Source: Phoronis ovalis
Lineage: Eukaryota > Phoronida > Phoronidae
Direction of reading: 5' to 3'
DNA: 34,582 bases
Assembly: GCA_028565635.1 (NCBI GenBank)
Contig: JAOXYB010100270.1
Span: forward strand, 4,039-38,620
The first letter of the stretch is position 1. Each line of letters opens with the position of its first letter. This document shows, piece by piece, positions 30,773 through 34,582 of this stretch. The position numbers and the translations under genes are program-made. The notes beneath the pieces are model-generated. The model saw only the letters and a list, made by a program, of their open reading frames with translations. It was not told where the DNA came from and ran no database searches.

Positions 30773-31836
30773 AAGGTGGTGTAGGGGTAGTTGTAAAAAA
30801 TGGCTACCAATGATACACCTCTAAACTATCAATCGTAAGCATTATCCACCAATAATGCTGTGTTTGGTATTGTTGTACATAATTGCTCCAATTTTTCTAG
30901 AGGCAATGATATAATATTGGAATAATTACATTGTCTTTTTAAACAGTCATATAGGGGATATTACTTCACACATGTGCTGCTAAGGGTAGCTATTTTGGAA
31001 GAATTGTTGTATAAAAACAATGGTTTTGACTTTAAATATAACTAGACATAATTTTGAAAAAATAAACAGTTTTGCACCTTACCCAAATTATATTAGATCC
31101 CTAATTTCTACTAGAGCTATTCAAAATGGATATAAACTGTTTTTGGCTTCTTTAACCATTTTTCATTTTTTTTTTGAAAATTTGAAAATCAGAAAAAAAG
31201 AGGTATTTGATAATGTACATATTTGAATTTCTTGAACTGCAATTTTGGATAAAAGAATGTTTTTCAACTTGGGCATAATCTTTGTGTTAAAAGTGGGGTA
31301 TGCTTAGTGCCGTTTTGAGCATATATTTTCACAAAAAAAGTAAAAATTGTTTAAGAAGCCAAAAACACAGTTTGCATCCATTTTGAATAAACCTTAGACT
31401 GGACTCATTCTGAATAATGAAGTTTGTATCATTGAATGTTTTTTTTACTCAAATTTCCTAGTGATTATTTTTTTACTCAAATTGCCTAAAGTGATGATAA
31501 ATTATACTTTTTCAACCTGTGTAACTTATATTTAGTCGTATTTAAATAAGGAAGGGCCCCAAAACCCCAATTATATATATTTTTATTTTCAGTACTAATA
31601 ATGATCAATTTATTGATAGTACTGTTATAAATTACGAAATATGAGAAAAATTGTCATCTATCAGTATAAATCCTTATATAATTAGTCCTTCCTAGCCTGT
31701 GGATAGGCTAAATAAACCTAAAACATCGGGTTCATTAATTTTATTAATCAAAATTGGGTTTTCATTGTAATAAGCAGAATAACAGGTAAAAATGGACACA
31801 ACAGTAATGCCTTCTGAACTACCCATACACCACCTT
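30773..31836. mobile_element. ~1.06-kb inverted-repeat element between the two genes
   Basis: Terminal inverted repeats of 20 bases match at 19: AAGGTGGTGTAGGGGTAGTT at 30773-30792 against the complement of 31817-31836. Inside is a second inverted pair of about 38-41 bases (31118-31155 and 31349-31389, both TATTCAAAATGGAT...AAACTG...TTTTTGGCTTCTT on opposite strands). No transposase frame. Probably a non-autonomous DNA transposon or two nested elements. Confidence 0.6.
31740..31745 (-). promoter_or_regulatory. LSS: Candidate LSS poly(A) signal
   Basis: First AATAAA on the minus strand beyond the LSS stop, about 270 bases downstream and inside the inverted-repeat element. ATTAAA variants at 31916-31921 and 31836-31841 are closer and could be used instead. 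Confidence 0.4.
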
Positions 31837-32011
31837 TTAATTTGTAACAAACTAGTAGCATATTGTTAAACTACAAAGGAGAGTTGATTTACTATTCGTT
31901 ATTTCAGGAGTGCAATTTAATGTGTCTGGTAGCATCACTATATTTCTAGCTGGACAGTTTGCCAGAAAGGATTTTTGCTTCACGTTCCTTATTCCTAATG
32001 GCATGACCACA

Positions 32012-32263
32012 TCATGATTTTGCTAGTGAACTTTCACTATACATCCTAGAAAATCGTCCTAATGTCCAAATAGGAAACACATTTCGGTAACTGGTATAAC
32101 TAATAGCACATGACTTATTGAACACTCCGCTTATATTCTCCTGTGGCCAATCACCATTGTCTAACTGTCTGTCAAGCAACATTTGTATGCCTCTCTCCAG
32201 AATCTGTATATCTGGATAATGAACAGCCATCAACCCCAGTAATGCCCAACATGTGTTTACCAC
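32012..32263 (-). CDS. LSS: LSS terminal exon with stop
   Basis: Phase 0 in, [18 protein letters not shown]...SSLAKS and stop. Minus-strand acceptor ATTATAG|GT. Contains the last QW-type repeat and the conserved SYTSYRN/FPIW end. Confidence 0.96.
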   Translation of the reverse strand: MVNTCWALLGLMAVHYPDIQILERGIQMLLDRQLDNGDWPQENISGVFNKSCAISYTSYRNVFPIWTLGRFSRMYSESSLAKS

Positions 32264-34487
32264 CTATAATCAAAAGGACCATTTACAAAATTAATAACTA
32301 GACTACTTAATGCACACCCACACTGGGAAGCAATGTGTGTAAAAAGGTGAAGTCTACTTATTATGACTTCCAACAACAAAGTTTGGAGAAATATTGCTCT
32401 CGCATCAGTTCTTTTCATTCACTCAGTCAGTCACCAGTTACAATAATTAATCCTTTGTGCACTTCACCAGTGTCAGCAATCCTTGCTTGTATCCTGTTTA
32501 TAATATACTGAGGAGGTACTGGTCAATTTAAGGTGTCACCACCAACTTCATGTTTACGTGAAAAGAACACAAAACATAATCTTTGATAATTCGGAAAGTA
32601 CTATACCGATTTCAAGGAAAATTTCATCAAATATTTGTTAGGTGTAGGAGATGAAATTGTAGAAAATTTGGTAGCCACTTGAAACCAAAATGTCTGCCAT
32701 GTCAAAATGTTTGTGTTGGAAGCCATATAGTTGGTGTCATCATGTGACACTACACAATCTAGTTCTATATTTCAATGTATGTACCTGAGATGTTTCTGAT
32801 TGTATGTACTGTCGTTGTTCACAAGATTCAAAGTTCTCACCCCAACCACCGTCACTCATCTGTTTTGATACTATGTATGAACAAGCATTCTTTACCTGGT
32901 CAGGTACAATTCTACAAAAACCTGCATGTTCTTAAAAAAGGTAAATAGCTACTGTTTGCATGAAGAACAAATTCTAATTGGTACATGCTATTGCTTGGTA
33001 TGTTCTGTTACCAAACGGTCTCACTGTCATACAAGTTTAATACATCTGAACAATCTGTTGCCTTAAAAAGAAGAACAAAATTTATATACTTGTTGTTACA
33101 GTATCTTTCCTTATTTGGGCATGCAAGATAAAAGATACTGGACAGCAGTGAAAGACGCCACCTTTTTCATACCAAACCATGTATTACAAAAATTACATTG
33201 CCCACTGAGTAATTACGTAGTACAGCTAGTAAATACAAAATAAATCTTGTCTGACCTCATCATTTTTTAGGAACAAGCTATTATACCCTTACAAATAGAT
33301 TAAAAATATGATGAGGTCAGATGTAATTTGTCTAAATTTCAAACAAGGAGCAGAGTTTTAGAAACATCTTACCCTTTGTTATAGCTGTAGCCCATACAGG
33401 AATAAGCTTCTAAACCAAACCAACTCCCATATGTGAAACACACACCCCAGGATCTGAAAACAATGTTATAGTTAGTAGATATTTTAGTGTCTATCGTGTG
33501 CAATTTATCCTAACTTTGATGCAGTATTTAGATGTACTCAAATATTGTTAAATTGAAGTAAAAGTAATCAACAAGCTAACATTTTTTATAAAATACGTTG
33601 AAAAACGGATGAGCAATTATTTTGTTAACATCTGTTTTTACTATCCTGCTAAAATATTTTTGGGAATTCAATGCAAACTTGCTATAGCTGCAGAAAAATA
33701 TTTTTTTTCTATATGGAGCCTTATTTCATAACCAATAGCTTTTTGTGAAAAAAAAATAATGCCGAATAATTTATCATTGAACGGAGTACATTGATTTAGC
33801 TCAGACAAATTTTCAACAAGCTATAGAAAATTTAAAGCTGCAAATAAAACATTATGGAAGACAGATACTGTCAAAACACTGACCCTTCCCAAGATCCATC
33901 TGGTCTTTGTTTGTTTTTGACATATTTTAATCCATCATTAAGTGTTTGCTGTATTTCGTGTGCTCTGTACTCTGGATATTCATCCGTGAAATGCCTCAAT
34001 GCTTGCATAACAGCCGATGTACATTCAACATATGTGTAATCAATCATGATGTCACCTAAACAATAGACAATAACTATATACAGAACTGCATCATATTTTC
34101 TTCTTTTCTAACATGTTTTATCTATAACTTAAAATTGTTTAATCTGCTGATTTTACAGAAAAAATAACCTTAATTTTGTTAATTTCAGTTATGGAACACT
34201 TACTCTCAAAATGTTCGTGCTACTGAATATGCTAAAAGTACAATAGAAGAGCACTCATTAATATGGCTCAAGGCAGGTTTTACTTGTGTTTTACTCATCT
34301 AATAAAAAATTATCCTAGTCTGCTCTTTCATTTTTTTTGTTCATAACAGATTTTTTAGTTTATAGATATGCCCATATAAAATAATTTTACCAAAAACTTC
34401 TGATGGATTCAGCATCTCCAACACGGTACCACCACGTTTCAACTCATATGATGCAATGCCACCATCAGCATTCTTGTAACTCAACAG
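32012..34487 (-). CDS. LSS: Lanosterol synthase, C-terminal third (partial, last 5 exons)
   Basis: Oxidosqualene-lanosterol cyclase, an ER-membrane enzyme that folds 2,3-oxidosqualene into lanosterol, the first sterol. Five exons (97, 172, 81, 127 and 252 nt) join in frame to 242 codons plus stop, with matching phases (1, 2, 2, 0). Recognised blocks: [35 protein letters not shown], the terpene-synthase signature [15 protein letters not shown] split by an intron, QW-type repeats [22 protein letters not shown] and QLDNGDW, then [16 protein letters not shown] and [10 protein letters not shown] as in vertebrate LSS. The catalytic DCTAE region and the N-terminal two thirds lie right of the window. 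No damage is visible, so the gene looks functional. It is convergent with the AKAP9-like gene, 2,009 bp stop to stop. Confidence 0.96.
32264..32784 (-). other. LSS: LSS last intron, nothing recognised
   Basis: Non-coding. No repeat termini or second gene recognised. Confidence 0.6.
32785..32911 (-). CDS. LSS: LSS exon (second from end)
   Basis: Phase 2 in, phase 0 out, [22 protein letters not shown]...QSETSQ. Minus-strand acceptor TTTGTAG|AA, donor CAG|GTACAT. Confidence 0.94.
32912..33372 (-). other. LSS: LSS intron, nothing recognised
   Basis: Contains a loose inverted pair, TCTGACCTCATCAT near 33250 and ATGATGAGGTCAGA near 33308, about 60 bases apart; otherwise plain AT-rich intron. Confidence 0.6.
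33373..33453 (-). CDS. LSS: LSS exon (third from end)
   Basis: Phase 2 to 2. Split Gly, then [19 protein letters not shown]...SYNK. Minus-strand acceptor TTTTCAG|AT, donor AAGG|GTAAGA. Confidence 0.93.
33454..33883 (-). other. LSS: LSS intron, nothing recognised
   Basis: AT-rich. It interrupts the terpene-synthase signature at a conserved Gly codon. Confidence 0.6.
33884..34055 (-). CDS. LSS: LSS exon (fourth from end)
   Basis: Phase 1 in, phase 2 out. Split Gly, then [13 protein letters not shown]...RPDGSWE plus split Gly. Minus-strand acceptor GTTTAG|GT, donor AAGG|GTCAGT. Confidence 0.94.
34056..34390 (-). other. LSS: LSS intron, nothing recognised
   Basis: AT-rich, no further exon recognised. 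Confidence 0.6.
34391..34487 (-). CDS. LSS: LSS exon (fifth from end)
   Basis: Phase 0 in, phase 1 out, [20 protein letters not shown]...NPSEVF plus split Gly. Minus-strand acceptor TTGTAG|CT, donor TTTG|GTAAAA. Confidence 0.93.
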
Positions 34488-34582
34488 CTACAATAAAAAA
34501 TTAAATAATTATAATTTAAAATTAAATTTTCTGGTACTATAATCACTTTTTTTAAAGATTGTCTATTTAATAAACCATCCCA

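Noticed and set aside
31020-31226. Open frame in the intergenic inverted-repeat element
   Set aside because: Overlaps one inverted arm; poly-Phe/Lys composition from T/A runs.
33854-34039. Plus-strand open frame
   Set aside because: Antisense shadow of an LSS exon.

Overview
This is a window of animal nuclear DNA. It is AT-rich and intron-dense, and every intron used in the gene models is GT-AG. Two protein-coding genes face each other tail to tail. Most of the window (53-30002, + strand) is the 3' part of a giant coiled-coil centrosome/Golgi scaffold of the AKAP9/pericentrin family. I could thread 50 exons through it in one reading frame: 8,174 nt, about 2,723 residues, ending in a PACT domain, a Ser/Thr-Pro-rich tail and a stop codon. 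The 5' end of the gene lies left of the window. On the minus strand (34487-32012) are the last five exons of lanosterol synthase (LSS), 242 codons plus stop. Its 5' part lies right of the window.

Organism: LSS is missing from insects and nematodes, so an ecdysozoan is unlikely. Short introns of a few hundred bases, AT richness, many small inverted-repeat elements and a single gene with AKAP9-like features suggest a non-vertebrate such as a mollusc or another lophotrochozoan. This is inference; no marker in the window fixes the species.

Layout. 53-17375: a long run of mostly phase-0 exons encoding heptad-rich coiled coil. 18261-18496: a less helical linker. 18675-24796: further coiled coil, with a 30-nt microexon, a candidate 21-nt (one-heptad) microexon, and a 52-bp tandem duplication that copies a splice donor. 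25078-27267: coiled coil resembling the pre-PACT region of vertebrate AKAP9. 27784-28330: PACT domain. 28619-30002: SP/TP-rich tail. Introns hold an ~808-bp terminal-inverted-repeat element (6251-7058), a ~278-bp foldback element (13127-13404), an 80-bp tandem duplication (21761-21917) and a decayed LINE reverse-transcriptase tail (about 29315-29946) just before the last exon. The 2-kb intergenic space holds a ~1.06-kb inverted-repeat element (30773-31836), then the LSS 3' end.

The two genes have unrelated functions (microtubule organisation and sterol synthesis), but their linkage is notable. In human, PCNT and LSS both lie in 21q22.3, and AKAP9 is directly convergent with CYP51A1, the enzyme after LSS, in 7q21. 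The window therefore looks like an ancestral arrangement from before the AKAP9/PCNT split. I found no RNA genes, CRISPR arrays or prokaryotic features.
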